From Acinetobacter nosocomialis NIPH 2119 (GTDB lineage Bacteria; Pseudomonadota; Gammaproteobacteria; Pseudomonadales; Moraxellaceae), in assembly GCF_000368085.1 (NCBI RefSeq), contig NZ_KB849239.1, positions 3,127,715 through 3,191,714 on the forward strand: a stretch of DNA of 64,000 bases. The letters are read 5' to 3'. Position numbers and translations under genes: made by a program. Under the pieces are notes generated by a model. It saw nothing but the letters and a program-made list of their open reading frames with translations, was not told the origin of the DNA and did no database searches. Positions within the stretch are counted from its first letter, which is position 1; each line of letters starts with the position of its first letter. Of the stretch, positions 9,282 to 19,500 are shown piece by piece.

Positions 9282-10172
9282 CTAAGGGCGATGCTCTAAT
9301 AGGAAATCTGCAAATTGCTTATAACTACTAGACAGTTGGCTGAAATTTTGTGTTGCCAAAAGTAGTTTTCGGTTTGCCCATGCGCCGAGTAATTGGATGG
9401 AATGAAAATCATAGTCCGATTGCAAGCGCTGCGCCGCACGGGCAGGCATAATCGCAATACCCACGCCTTTGGCAACAACCTCAGCAATTACACTAAAGTT
9501 AGGTAGGCGCAAACGATACTGTATGTTAAAGCCTAATAATTTCGCTTGAGTTTCAATGGACTGTTGCAAAGAGTGATGGGCTTTAAGGCCAATAAAACCA
9601 TAGCTTAAAGCCTCTACCAAATTTAGCTTTTGATATTGAGCTAACTCATGTGTAGCAGGACAAATCAAAACTAAAGGATCACTTGCAAATTCTTTCGTTT
9701 GCAAATGTCGAGTATCAAAAAAGCTTGAGACCAAACCAAGGCTCGCAATTCCTTGGGTTAATGCATCTACAATTTCTGAACTTTCTGCTTCGTGCAAATC
9801 GATACTCATTTCGGGATGAAGCACCAGATATTGCGGTAATAAAGGAGGCAAATATTCGCTTTGAGCAGAAGAGTTACACCAAAGTGTTAATGCTTGAGTT
9901 GTAGAAGACTTAAAGCGCTGCATTTCTTGTTCGAGTTGATCTTTTTGAGCTAAAAGCTGACGAGCATGCTCTACAAATGCATGTCCAGCTGTGGTGAGTT
10001 CTACGCCTGTGGTTTGGCGAATAAATAAGGGTGTTTCAAAATACTGTTCGAGTTTTTTTATACGCTCACTCGCTGCTTGAAGTGAAATTGCAGAACGGTC
10101 AGCACCTTTGGTTAGACTACCAGTCGAGACAATATGAAGAACTAGCTGTAAATCAAAAAAATCAAAACGCAT
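9282..10172 (-). CDS. LysR-family transcriptional regulator
   Basis: The 296-residue protein has a winged helix-turn-helix at residues about 3-60 (FDLQLVLHIVSTGSLTKGADRSAISLQAASERIKKLE) and a periplasmic-binding-like effector domain from about 88. Effector and target are unknown. It converges on the TauE/SafE gene rather than diverging from a partner, so the usual divergent-target rule gives no clue; the upstream neighbour on the same strand, the uracil permease, is separated by a terminator. Confidence 0.9.
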   Translation of the reverse strand: MRFDFFDLQLVLHIVSTGSLTKGADRSAISLQAASERIKKLEQYFETPLFIRQTTGVELTTAGHAFVEHARQLLAQKDQLEQEMQRFKSSTTQALTLWCNSSAQSEYLPPLLPQYLVLHPEMSIDLHEAESSEIVDALTQGIASLGLVSSFFDTRHLQTKEFASDPLVLICPATHELAQYQKLNLVEALSYGFIGLKAHHSLQQSIETQAKLLGFNIQYRLRLPNFSVIAEVVAKGVGIAIMPARAAQRLQSDYDFHSIQLLGAWANRKLLLATQNFSQLSSSYKQFADFLLEHRP

Positions 10173-10221
10173 GATAGGAACGTATTGAAACGCAAAAATT
10201 CATCATACTAAATCGGAATGA

Positions 10222-10247
10222 AAAAAGGCAGCTTACGCTGCCTTTTT
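10222..10247 (-). terminator. Terminator of the uracil permease gene
   Basis: A strong hairpin with arms AAAAAGGCAGC and GCTGCCTTTTT and a four-base loop lies just past the permease stop on the minus strand. It separates that gene from the downstream LysR gene. Confidence 0.9.
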
Positions 10248-10251
10248 GAAT

Positions 10252-11547
10252 TTAAGTTTTATCTTTTAAACTAAACAACCAGTTTAAAATAATGGCTGCA
10301 AAAGTTGCGGTACCGATACCGCCTAAATTGAAATTACCGAACAATAATTCAAAGTTACCAGCACCTAAAATAATCGTCACAGAAGCAACAATCAGGTTTT
10401 TATTGTTAGAAAAATCAACTTTGTTTTCGATCCAGATTTTTGCACCAGCAATAGTAATTAAACCAAATACCACAATAGATGCACCTGTGAGGACTGCACT
10501 TGGAATAGTGCTAATGACAGCACCAAATTTTGGGGATAGCCCTAAGAAAATAGCGAAGATACCTGCAATCACAAATACAATCGTTGAGTACACACGAGTA
10601 ACCGCCATCACACCAATGTTTTCACCGTAAGTGGTCATGCCAGGTGCGCCAACACTACCAGAAAGTGTAGTCGCTAAACCATCTGCAACAAATGCTTTGC
10701 CTAATTGTGGCGTCAGGTTTTCACCTGTCATAGCGCCTACTGCTTTGATATGGCCTAAGTTTTCTGCCACTAAAATCAGTGCAACTGGTGCAATAATTAA
10801 AATAGCCTTGGTATCAAAATTAGGATGTGAAAAGCTTGGAATACCGAACCACGAAGCTTGTGAGATCTGGCTAAAATCGATTGGTTTACCTAAACCTAAC
10901 CCATTAGTCGTAATGGCATAAATTGCATAAGCCAAAATCAAACCAACTAATAGAAGTAAACGTTGTAATAAACCACGCGTAAAGACCGCAATACTGCCCA
11001 TACAAAGTACGGTAATTAAAGCCATCCACATTTCAAAGGGTTGGCCTGCAACACCTTTAATGGTGACAGGCGCAAGGTTTAGACCAATAATCATCACGAT
11101 TGCGCCAGTCACCACAGGTGGCATAAGTTTTTCAATCCAGCGTGTACCAGTAAGCATCACAATAAAACCGATGAGTGCGTAAAAGATACCGCAGGCTACG
11201 ATTCCGCCTAACGCAATTGAAAGATTTGGATTGGCCCCTGAACCTGTGATATGTCCCGTAGCTGCTGCAACAACACCAATAAAGGCAAAACTTGATCCTA
11301 AATAACTTGGAACACGTCCACCTGTAATTAAGAAGAACAGGATGGTACAGATACCAGACATTAAAATAGCAAGATTAGGATTAAAGCCCATGAGTAATGG
11401 TGCTAAAACGGTGGCTCCGAACATGGCAAATGCATGTTGGATGCCTAAAATGGCACTTTGAACTGGGGGGAGATATTCATTGGTAGAGACCGGTCGATGG
11501 TCAACATCACCTTGGTAAGGCTGCCATTTTGGAAACCAGTTGGACAT
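10252..11547 (-). CDS. RutG/UraA-type uracil permease (NCS2 family)
   Basis: This 431-residue, 14-helix membrane protein belongs to the nucleobase:cation symporter-2 family. From memory it aligns along nearly its whole length with E. coli RutG (conserved blocks ILGIQHAFAMFGATVLAPLLMG, ITGGRVPSYLGSSFAFIGVV, GTRWIEKLMPPVVTGAIVMIIGLN, LVAENLGHIKAVGAMTG), more closely than with UraA. The family substrate-binding glutamates are in the VAENLGH and TYGENIGVMAVT segments. It likely imports uracil or thymine. There is no rut catabolic operon next to it here, so it may serve salvage only. Confidence 0.85.
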   Translation of the reverse strand: MSNWFPKWQPYQGDVDHRPVSTNEYLPPVQSAILGIQHAFAMFGATVLAPLLMGFNPNLAILMSGICTILFFLITGGRVPSYLGSSFAFIGVVAAATGHITGSGANPNLSIALGGIVACGIFYALIGFIVMLTGTRWIEKLMPPVVTGAIVMIIGLNLAPVTIKGVAGQPFEMWMALITVLCMGSIAVFTRGLLQRLLLLVGLILAYAIYAITTNGLGLGKPIDFSQISQASWFGIPSFSHPNFDTKAILIIAPVALILVAENLGHIKAVGAMTGENLTPQLGKAFVADGLATTLSGSVGAPGMTTYGENIGVMAVTRVYSTIVFVIAGIFAIFLGLSPKFGAVISTIPSAVLTGASIVVFGLITIAGAKIWIENKVDFSNNKNLIVASVTIILGAGNFELLFGNFNLGGIGTATFAAIILNWLFSLKDKT

Positions 11548-11845
11548 AAAATGAGCTCGTTATTCTTTAATTGGTGCAATGATACTCTTTCTTGGGAATG
11601 CATTTAATCTCTAGAGAGCAGTATGTGAGTGAAAAGTAATTATTTTTTAACGATTGGTATAATTTAAAGAATTCTAAATATAAGGAATTAGTTATTTTTT
11701 TATTATAAAAATTAATTTTATGATTTTTAAAAAATATTTAAAAAAATAAAAAATCGTGGAAAATTTATAAAAAATGGGGAACTTTGCAAGTAAAAAGCAG
11801 CACATCACCGATGTACTGCTTTGTCAAATAATTGGTAAAAACAGC
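11548..11845. other. AT-rich spacer with the ppc terminator
   Basis: The 298-base region between the permease start and the ppc stop is very AT-rich (11640-11770). At 11793-11824 a hairpin with arms AAAGCAG-ACATC and GATGT-CTGCTTT (one mismatch, three-base loop) is followed on the minus strand by TTTTTAC and should terminate ppc. I see no gene. Confidence 0.6.
11793..11824 (-). terminator. Probable terminator of ppc
   Basis: Stem-loop with 12 paired positions and one mismatch, GC-containing core, then a short T run on the minus strand, 22 bases downstream of the ppc stop codon. Confidence 0.7.
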
Positions 11846-14530
11846 TTAGCCCGTATTACGTAAACCAGCAGCAATACCTGCAATACTCACCATCAGTGCA
11901 TGGTCAACAGGGGTATGTTCTGCCTGACGCTCCGCGAGATAATCACGGCGGCGTTTCATGAGTTCAGCTTGTAAAAGATGCAAAGGAAGTAAATATGGTT
12001 TACGGACCTGCATAGATTGATCCAGAACCTCGTTATTGCTAAGAAGCTTTGATTCATCTTTTAATTTAAGTAACGTTTCAACAGCATCTTTTAAGCGCTG
12101 ACGTAATTGGTTACCGAGCACTTTTAAATCTTCATCTTCAGTTAAATGAGACTCGTAGTAGAGTGCAATGTTGGCATCGGCTTTAGACAATACCATTTCC
12201 AACATATCAATGAGCGTTTGGAAATAAGGCCATTGCTGAAGCATTTCATCAAGCGTTGCTTTTTGCTGATCGGCAATCACTTCATTAATGGCTGCGCCTG
12301 TACCTAACCATGCAGGCAACATTAAACGAATTTGTGTCCAAGCAAATACCCATGGAATAGCACGTAAAGATTCGATGCCACCACTCACTTTACGTTTTGC
12401 CGGACGCGAGCCTAGTGGCAACATTTGTAACTCAAGCTCAGGCGTGACGGTACGTAAATACTTCACAAAATGTGGGTTTTCACGCACTGTTTGACGATAA
12501 ACCTTCACGGAATGATCTGTCATACGGTTCATGAGTTCACGCCATTCGGCCTTAGGCTCTGGCGGCGGTAACAAGGTCGCTTCAAGTGTTGCTGCGGTAT
12601 AGATTTCAAGGTTTTGCATGGCAATACCTTCTAGACCGAATTTGAAGCGGATCATTTCACCTTGTTCTGTTACACGAATTGCACCAGAGATCGAACCCGG
12701 TGGTTGCGAAAAGAGTGCCTGTTGGGTTGGAGCACCACCACGGCTAATTGAGCCGCCACGACCGTGGAACAGAGTCAACTGTACGCCGTGTTTACGAGCA
12801 ATTGCAGTCAGCTCTTCTTGAGCACGATATTGGGCCCAGTTAGCAGACATGAAGCCAGCATCTTTTGCTGAGTCAGAGTAACCGATCATAACTTCGTGTT
12901 TGCCCTGAATGTGCTGCTTATACCAATGCATATTGAACAGCGTATTCATGGTAGTTGCAGCGCCATCTAAATCTTTTAAAGTTTCAAATAGAGGCACCAC
13001 ACGTAAAGGGTGCTGAATACCTGCTTCTTTTTGCAATAACAACACAGCTAAAACATCACTCGGATATTCAGCCATCGAAATAATATAAGCCCCTAACGAC
13101 TCTGGTGGTTGGTCTGCCAAAGTACGCATAGTTGCAAATACTTCCTGTACATCTGGGTGACCAATCAAACTACCTTCAGGCTCATTAATATATTTCGGTA
13201 GCAACGGACGTTTGCTTTGGAGCTCCTGAATCAGGAAGTTTTGACGGGCTTGTTCAGTCCATGACTCAAAATTACCCAAACCTAAGTATTCGGTAATGGC
13301 TGAAATGGCTTGGCGATGACGGCCCGATTCTTGGCGAATATCAAGTTTAAGTAGTTCAATACCAAAACAGTTCACACGGTAGATAAAGTCGAGAAGTTGA
13401 CCATTTGCGATTTCAGGCAGATTACTATCAATTAAAGAGCGATAGCACAGTAATAATGGTTGTAATAGCTCATCTTTACTTTTAATGACATTGCTATCGT
13501 CTGCTTCTAAACCTTGTAGGCGCTGGGCTAACCAATGACGAGTTGCTTTTAAACGCTCTCGTGTTGCACGTAAATACTCGCGATAAGGTTCTGGGTGTGG
13601 ACTACCAATCGCTTGGATCATCTCTTCAGAACAAGCCTGAATTGAAAGCTCCCAACGTAAATTCTCAATATCTCTTAGGTAAAGGTCGGCAGCTTGCCAG
13701 CGTGATAACCATAATACTTCTTGAGTGATTTGATGAGTAACGTTCGGGTTACCATCACGGTCGCCGCCCATCCAAGATGCGAAGCGGACTGGTGCAATAT
13801 TGAGTGGTAAGTTTTGTTGGCAATTGTCTTGAACTAACTCATTTAATTCACGAATAAACTTAGGTACGGCATTCCAAAGCGTTTGCTCAATGGTTGCAAA
13901 GCCCCATTTTGCTTCATCGACAGGAGTCGGGCGGTGCTGTCTGATTTCATCTGTCTGCCAAGCTGAACTAATTTGTTGTTTTAAGTTGGCAAGAGCATTT
14001 TGACGTTCGCGTGGAGTAAGTTTTTGCTGATCGAGTTGTGAAAGACAAGCATTAATATCGTCATATTTTTGAATGAGGGTACGCCGGCTTACTTCGGTTG
14101 GGTGTGCTGTAAGTACCAATTCGATCTTAAGATCACAAATTTGCTGGAATAGTTTTTCTGTCGAAATACTTTTATCTTTAAACTTTTGAAATAAGTGAAC
14201 AAGTGGATTTGGAGAATTAGCCTCCGAATCAAACTCTGCCTGTCTGCGGCTACGTACCACATGATATTGCTCGGCAATATTGGCAAAATTCAGAAAATGA
14301 GAGAAAGCGCGGGTAAGAGGTAATAGCTCTTCATCGGGCAGTTCTAAAAATAATTGTTCTAATTGCTTTTCGGCTTCAGCTTGACCATCACGTGCACCTT
14401 TGGCAAGAGCACGGATTTGCTCGATCTGATTAAACAGTTCTTGTCCTGCATGTTGTTTTAGGGTTTCACCTAACAAATTGCCAAGTAAGCGGACATCCTC
14501 ACGCAGTGGCGCATCGATTTGCTGAACCAT
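11846..14530 (-). CDS. ppc: Phosphoenolpyruvate carboxylase
   Basis: The enzyme makes oxaloacetate from PEP and bicarbonate, refilling the TCA cycle. With ATG at 14530 (MVQQIDAPLREDVRLLGNLLGETL), preceded by CAGGAGAAAATAGC, it has 894 residues, normal for bacterial PEPC; an upstream ATG at 14632 would add 34 unrelated residues. The catalytic histidine region VLTAHPTEVSRRT, the lysine region MIGYSDSAKDAGFMSANW and the arginine/glycine loop LFHGRGGSISRGG are intact, and the protein ends in the family's conserved -NTG. It is transcribed alone, with its own terminator. Confidence 0.97.
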   Translation of the reverse strand: MVQQIDAPLREDVRLLGNLLGETLKQHAGQELFNQIEQIRALAKGARDGQAEAEKQLEQLFLELPDEELLPLTRAFSHFLNFANIAEQYHVVRSRRQAEFDSEANSPNPLVHLFQKFKDKSISTEKLFQQICDLKIELVLTAHPTEVSRRTLIQKYDDINACLSQLDQQKLTPRERQNALANLKQQISSAWQTDEIRQHRPTPVDEAKWGFATIEQTLWNAVPKFIRELNELVQDNCQQNLPLNIAPVRFASWMGGDRDGNPNVTHQITQEVLWLSRWQAADLYLRDIENLRWELSIQACSEEMIQAIGSPHPEPYREYLRATRERLKATRHWLAQRLQGLEADDSNVIKSKDELLQPLLLCYRSLIDSNLPEIANGQLLDFIYRVNCFGIELLKLDIRQESGRHRQAISAITEYLGLGNFESWTEQARQNFLIQELQSKRPLLPKYINEPEGSLIGHPDVQEVFATMRTLADQPPESLGAYIISMAEYPSDVLAVLLLQKEAGIQHPLRVVPLFETLKDLDGAATTMNTLFNMHWYKQHIQGKHEVMIGYSDSAKDAGFMSANWAQYRAQEELTAIARKHGVQLTLFHGRGGSISRGGAPTQQALFSQPPGSISGAIRVTEQGEMIRFKFGLEGIAMQNLEIYTAATLEATLLPPPEPKAEWRELMNRMTDHSVKVYRQTVRENPHFVKYLRTVTPELELQMLPLGSRPAKRKVSGGIESLRAIPWVFAWTQIRLMLPAWLGTGAAINEVIADQQKATLDEMLQQWPYFQTLIDMLEMVLSKADANIALYYESHLTEDEDLKVLGNQLRQRLKDAVETLLKLKDESKLLSNNEVLDQSMQVRKPYLLPLHLLQAELMKRRRDYLAERQAEHTPVDHALMVSIAGIAAGLRNTG

Positions 14531-14700
14531 GCTATTTTCTCCTGTTCTTATTCTTATCGAATATAGCGCGATTAACGAACATTCCAAGCTTTGAGCGTAA
14601 GAAAATGTGAATTTTTGCTTAAAAAATAACATTTAAATCGCTTATAACACTTCAAAAGATGGCATGCACCTGATGCAAATTTTGGCAATCGGACTTTGGT

Positions 14701-15324
14701 TTAATTCCGATATTTGAGGAAAAATAAGTCAAGAGCATCTCGAATAATCTGATTTAGTTCTTGAGCATTGGGTACAGTAATAATTCCAAGTAAAACCTTA
14801 TGGTGGCGTACACCAAGCAATAAAGTTAAAAGAAGTTCTGTTTGATAAATCGGATCATCGGATTGAATAAAGCCTAATTCGGCTGCCTTTTGGAAGAACG
14901 CAGCTAACTCATTTTGCAGTCGAGTATGAGATGCCGTAAAAAATTGTTCAGCTAATGGGCTTTGTTCCGCTGCGAGTTCAAATAATACATGTTCAAGTTT
15001 TAGTGCCTCAGGTGAATAAATAATTTGTAAGGCGCGTGAACACACAATAAACAGTGCTTGATAAAAGTCTACGGATGCATCTAATTCAAATTGTTTAGTG
15101 CCGAGTGTCTCTTCACATGTTTCTGTAATCGCACAGATAAATAGATTGGCTTTGTCTTGAAAGTGGTTATAAACCGTAAGTTTGGTAACGCCTGCTTCCT
15201 GCGCAATCTGGTTCATGCTGGTACCGTGATAACCAGATTTTAAAAAAATAGCTTTAGCGGCTTGTAGGATACGAGCACGCTTTTCTAGATCTTTGGGGCG
15301 ACCACTTTGATTAACTGTTTGCAC
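14701..15324 (-). CDS. TetR-family repressor of the adjacent RND efflux genes
   Basis: The 207-residue regulator has an N-terminal TetR helix-turn-helix (about residues 12-58, ARILQAAKAIFLKSGYHGTS then QEAGVTKLTVYNHFQDKANLF) and a ligand-binding C-terminal domain. I chose the GTG at 15324 because AGAGGG lies four bases upstream; the in-frame ATG at 15375 would place the coding start inside the palindromic operator and adds a segment unlike the family. It is divergent from the MFP-RND efflux operon and most likely represses both itself and that operon by binding the palindrome at 15374-15401. Inducer unknown. Confidence 0.9.
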   Translation of the reverse strand: MQTVNQSGRPKDLEKRARILQAAKAIFLKSGYHGTSMNQIAQEAGVTKLTVYNHFQDKANLFICAITETCEETLGTKQFELDASVDFYQALFIVCSRALQIIYSPEALKLEHVLFELAAEQSPLAEQFFTASHTRLQNELAAFFQKAAELGFIQSDDPIYQTELLLTLLLGVRHHKVLLGIITVPNAQELNQIIRDALDLFFLKYRN

Positions 15325-15373
15325 AAAACCCTCTAATAAAAGATTAAAAAAATAAATATTTATAAGTTTTTCC

Positions 15374-15401
15374 AATTAATGTACCCATGGGTATATTAAT
15401 T
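15374..15401. promoter_or_regulatory. TetR operator palindrome between regulator and efflux genes
   Basis: A 28-bp inverted repeat with half-sites AATTAATGTACCCA and TGGGTATATTAATT has 13 of 14 pairs complementary and no spacer. It lies between the divergent TetR and MFP genes, 50 bases before the regulator GTG and 71 before the MFP ATG, where a TetR repressor would block both promoters. Binding is inferred. Confidence 0.75.
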
Positions 15402-15471
15402 AAAAAACAAACAAACTATGATGCAAGCATATTGTGCCTTAAAAAATCAGTTTGAATAAGAGCGATAAGAT

Positions 15472-16578
15472 ATGAATCTGTTAAAACCTCTCATCATGAG
15501 TATGGTGATTGTTTGCACGGTCACATTAATGGGGTGTAGTAAAGAGACACCCAAAACAGAAGAAATACCCTACGTGATGGTAACGCAGCCTTCGACCACA
15601 CTAAACGAATTAAAAAGCTATGCTGGAGATGTACAGGCTCGACAACAAACTGCCTTGGCATTTCGAGTAGGTGGACAAGTTACGGCTCGCTATGTCGATG
15701 TAGGTGACCGAGTTAAAGTTGGACAAGTATTAGCGAAACTCGATGTAGCAGATGCACAGTTACAATTAAATGCGGCCAAAGCTCAATTACAAAATGCACA
15801 GGCAGCAGCGAAAACAGCATCAGATGAACTTAAACGTTTCCAACAATTATTACCTGTAAATGCTGTTAGCCGTTCACAATTTGATACGGTAAAAAATCAA
15901 TACGACGCAGCGCAAGCAGCGTTACAACAAGCCCGCTCTAACTATGAAGTTTCTGCAAATCAAACTGGTTATAACCAACTTATTTCTAATAAAAACGGGG
16001 TAATTACCGCGCGTAATATTGAAATTGGACAAGTCGTTTCAGCTGGACAAGCAGCTTATCAATTGGCTATTGATGGTGAACGTGAAGTAGTTATAGGCGT
16101 ACCAGAACAAGCAGTTACCGAGATCAAGGTTGGTCAAGCAGCTTGGATTACCTTGTGGTCTAAACCGAATGAAAAATTTGCCGGATATGTACGTGAAGTT
16201 TCTCCAGCGGCTGACCAGTCTCGTACTTTTACAGTCAAAGTAGCACTCAAAGAAGGCCAATCTGCTATTCAACTTGGACAAAGTGCTCGGGTATTTTTTA
16301 GCTCGACTCAAACCAATGTCATGAGTGTGCCACTTTCGAGTGTTTCTGCCACAGATAATCAGCCCTATGTATGGGTCGTAAATGCAAATCAAACTTTACG
16401 CAAAGTACCTGTAACCGTGGGAGCTTATGGCCGAGACAGTGTGCCTATATTAACGGGGTTAACACCAAATGATTGGGTTGTGATTGGTGGTGTCCATTTA
16501 CTACGTGATAAGCAGAAGATCCATCCGATTGACCGTGAAAACCGCGCGGTGAAAATTCAGGGGGCAACAAAGCCATGA
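15472..16578 (+). CDS. RND efflux periplasmic adaptor (MFP) lipoprotein
   Basis: The 368-residue adaptor has a lipoprotein signal with lipobox LMGC (Cys about residue 22). After the lipoyl/barrel-sandwich half (AFRVGGQVTARYVDVGDRVKVGQVLAKLD), an alpha-helical hairpin follows (about 100-165), then the second lipoyl half, beta-barrel and membrane-proximal domains. It links an RND pump in the inner membrane with an outer-membrane channel. Its stop overlaps the permease start by four bases (ATGA), so the two are coupled. No outer-membrane factor gene is adjacent, so a channel encoded elsewhere must be used. Confidence 0.93.
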   Translation: MNLLKPLIMSMVIVCTVTLMGCSKETPKTEEIPYVMVTQPSTTLNELKSYAGDVQARQQTALAFRVGGQVTARYVDVGDRVKVGQVLAKLDVADAQLQLNAAKAQLQNAQAAAKTASDELKRFQQLLPVNAVSRSQFDTVKNQYDAAQAALQQARSNYEVSANQTGYNQLISNKNGVITARNIEIGQVVSAGQAAYQLAIDGEREVVIGVPEQAVTEIKVGQAAWITLWSKPNEKFAGYVREVSPAADQSRTFTVKVALKEGQSAIQLGQSARVFFSSTQTNVMSVPLSSVSATDNQPYVWVVNANQTLRKVPVTVGAYGRDSVPILTGLTPNDWVVIGGVHLLRDKQKIHPIDRENRAVKIQGATKP

Positions 16579-19500
16579 AATTCAATCTCTCGGAATGGGC
16601 ACTGAACAATAAAGGTATCGTCCTTTATTTTATGTTGTTGCTTGCCATTATCGGTGCAATTTCCTATTCCAAATTATCTCAAAGTGAAGATCCGCCATTT
16701 ACCTTTAAAGTGATGGTTGTCAAAACATTCTGGCCTGGAGCGACTGCCAAAGAAGTTTCAACGTTAGTGACTGATCGTATTGAAAAGGAACTGATGACAA
16801 CTGGGCAGTATGAAAAGATTATGGCCTACTCCCGTCCAGGTGAGTCGATGGTTACATTTGTTGCTAAGGACTCGCTCACTTCTGCACAAATTCCTGATGT
16901 TTGGTACAACGTTCGTAAAAAGGTTAATGACATTCGTACTGAACTGCCAAGTGGTGTACAAGGTCCTTTTTTCAATGATGAGTTCGGGGATACTTTCGGT
17001 AATATTTATGTACTGACAGGCAAAGACTTTGACTATGCACTTCTCAAAGAATATGCAGATCGTTTGCAATTACAACTACAAAGAGTCAAGGATGTTAGTA
17101 AAGTTGAATTGATTGGCTTACAAGATCAAAAAATCTGGATTGAGATTTCAAATACAAAAGCAGTCCAACTCGGTATTCCTCTTTCTGCAATTCAAGAAGC
17201 CTTACAAAAGCAAAATAGTATGGCAAGCGCAGGTTTCTTTGAAACCGGTACAGACCGTATTCAAATACGTGTAAGTGGGCATTTAAACAGCGTTGATGAA
17301 ATTAAAAAAATTCCTTTATTAGTCGGCAATAAAACCATCCAGCTTGGTGATGTTGCTGATGTCTACCGTGGTTTTAGTCAACCGGCTCAGCCACGTATGC
17401 GTTTTATGGGGGAAAATGGTATTGGTCTCGCCGTGTCTATGCGTAAAGGCGGGGATATTATTGCCTTGGGCAAAAATCTAGAGTCCGAATTTGCCCAGCT
17501 CCAAAAAACCTTACCTTTAGGCATGAAACTACAGAAGGTATCTGATCAACCTGTAGCAGTACAACGTAGTATTCATGAATTTGTAAAAGTACTCGCTGAA
17601 GCAATCATTATTGTCTTGTTAGTAAGCTTTTTCTCTTTAGGTTTCCGTACCGGATTGGTGGTCGCTTTTTCCATTCCTTTAGTTTTAGCAATGACGTTTG
17701 CCGGCATGAATGTATTCGATGTCGGGTTACATAAAATTTCTCTGGGTGCTCTGATTTTAGCTTTAGGTCTACTGGTTGATGACGCCATTATTGCAGTCGA
17801 GATGATGGCAATTAAGATGGAACAGGGCTATAGCCGAATTAAGGCTGCTGGATTTGCATGGAAAACAACGGCCTTTCCAATGCTGACAGGAACATTGATT
17901 ACCGCGGCAGGTTTTTTACCTATCGCTACGGCACAGTCCAGTACGGGTGAATATACACGTTCAATCTTTCAGGTGGTGACCATTGCCTTATTGGTGTCTT
18001 GGGTTGCCGCAGTTTTATTTGTGCCTTATTTGGGTGAAAAACTACTGCCTGATTTTACCAAGACTGGGCACCAAGCACCTTGGTATGTTCGTTTATGGGC
18101 AAGATTAACGAAAAAACCACAACCACAAACGATCGAGATTTCACAGGACCATCATTACGATCCTTATCAATCTAGTTTCTATTTACGTTTTAGGAAAATG
18201 GTTGAGTTTTGTGTGACCTATCGTAAGACTGTAATTGCAACGACGGTCGGGATTTTCGTGCTGTCTGTACTGATGTTTAAAATGGTTCCTCAGCAGTTTT
18301 TCCCGCCATCAAACCGTACCGAAATTTTAGTTGATCTAAAACTTGAAGAAGGCGCTTCTTTAACTGCTACAGAACAAGCGGTGAAAAAGGTTGAACAGTT
18401 CCTGTCTAAACAAAAAGGTATTGATAACTATGTGGCCTATGTGGGTACAGGCTCACCACGTTTTTATTTACCGTTAGACCAGCAATTACCACAAGCGAGC
18501 TTTGCACAGTTTGTTGTTTTAGCGACCTCACTTGATGACCGTGATGAAATTCGTCGCTCGCTAGAAACTCAAATTAAACAGTTGCTCCCACAAGTTCGTA
18601 CCCGAGTGTCATTACTGGAAAATGGTCCGCCTGTAGGTTATCCATTGCAGTATCGTGTATCAGGTGAAGATCTCAATCTGGTACGTAAAGAAGCACAGCA
18701 GGTTGCGAAGGTGATTGGTGAAAACCCAAATACTACCAATGTACATTTGGACTGGGGTGAGCCGAGCAAAATCATTGCGATTCAGATTGATCAAGATCGT
18801 GCTCGACAAATGGGTGTCTCAAGTGTGGATTTGGCAAACTTCCTGAATGCTTCAATTACAGGTAGTGCGATTGAACAGTATCGTGAAAAGCGTGAGCTGA
18901 TCGAAATCCGTTTACGTGGTGATCAAGCTGAGCGTGTTGAAGTCGCTTCTCTTGCAAGTTTAGCAGTCCCAACTGCAAATGGTACGACAGTGCCTTTAGC
19001 CCAGATTGCTAAAATTGAATATAAATTTGAAGATGGCCTGATCTGGCATCGTAACCGTTTACCAACAATTACCGTACGTGCAGATATTCGTACCAAATTG
19101 CAGCCAGCGACTGTTGTTGGCGAGTTAGCCGAATCAATGGATAAGTTACGTGCTGAGTTACCAAGTGGTTACCTCATTGAAGTGGGGGGAACTGTCGAAG
19201 AGTCAGCACGAGGACAAAGTTCGGTCAATGCTGGTATGCCACTATTTTTGGCAGTGGTCATGACATTACTCATGATTCAGCTTAAGAGTCTATCGAGAGC
19301 AACTATTGTATTTTTGACTGCACCATTAGGCTTAATAGGAGTAGTTCTGTTCTTACTTTTATTTAATAAGCCATTTGGCTTTGTGGCTATGCTGGGAACC
19401 ATTGCTTTATCCGGAATGATTATGCGTAACTCGCTCATTTTGATTGATCAGATTGAACAAGACCGGCAAGCAGGGCATCCAACATGGGAAGCGATTATTG

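Noticed and set aside
10292..10921. Two long plus-strand ORFs inside the uracil permease gene
   Set aside because: Both are antisense to the conserved NCS2 protein and have no independent support.
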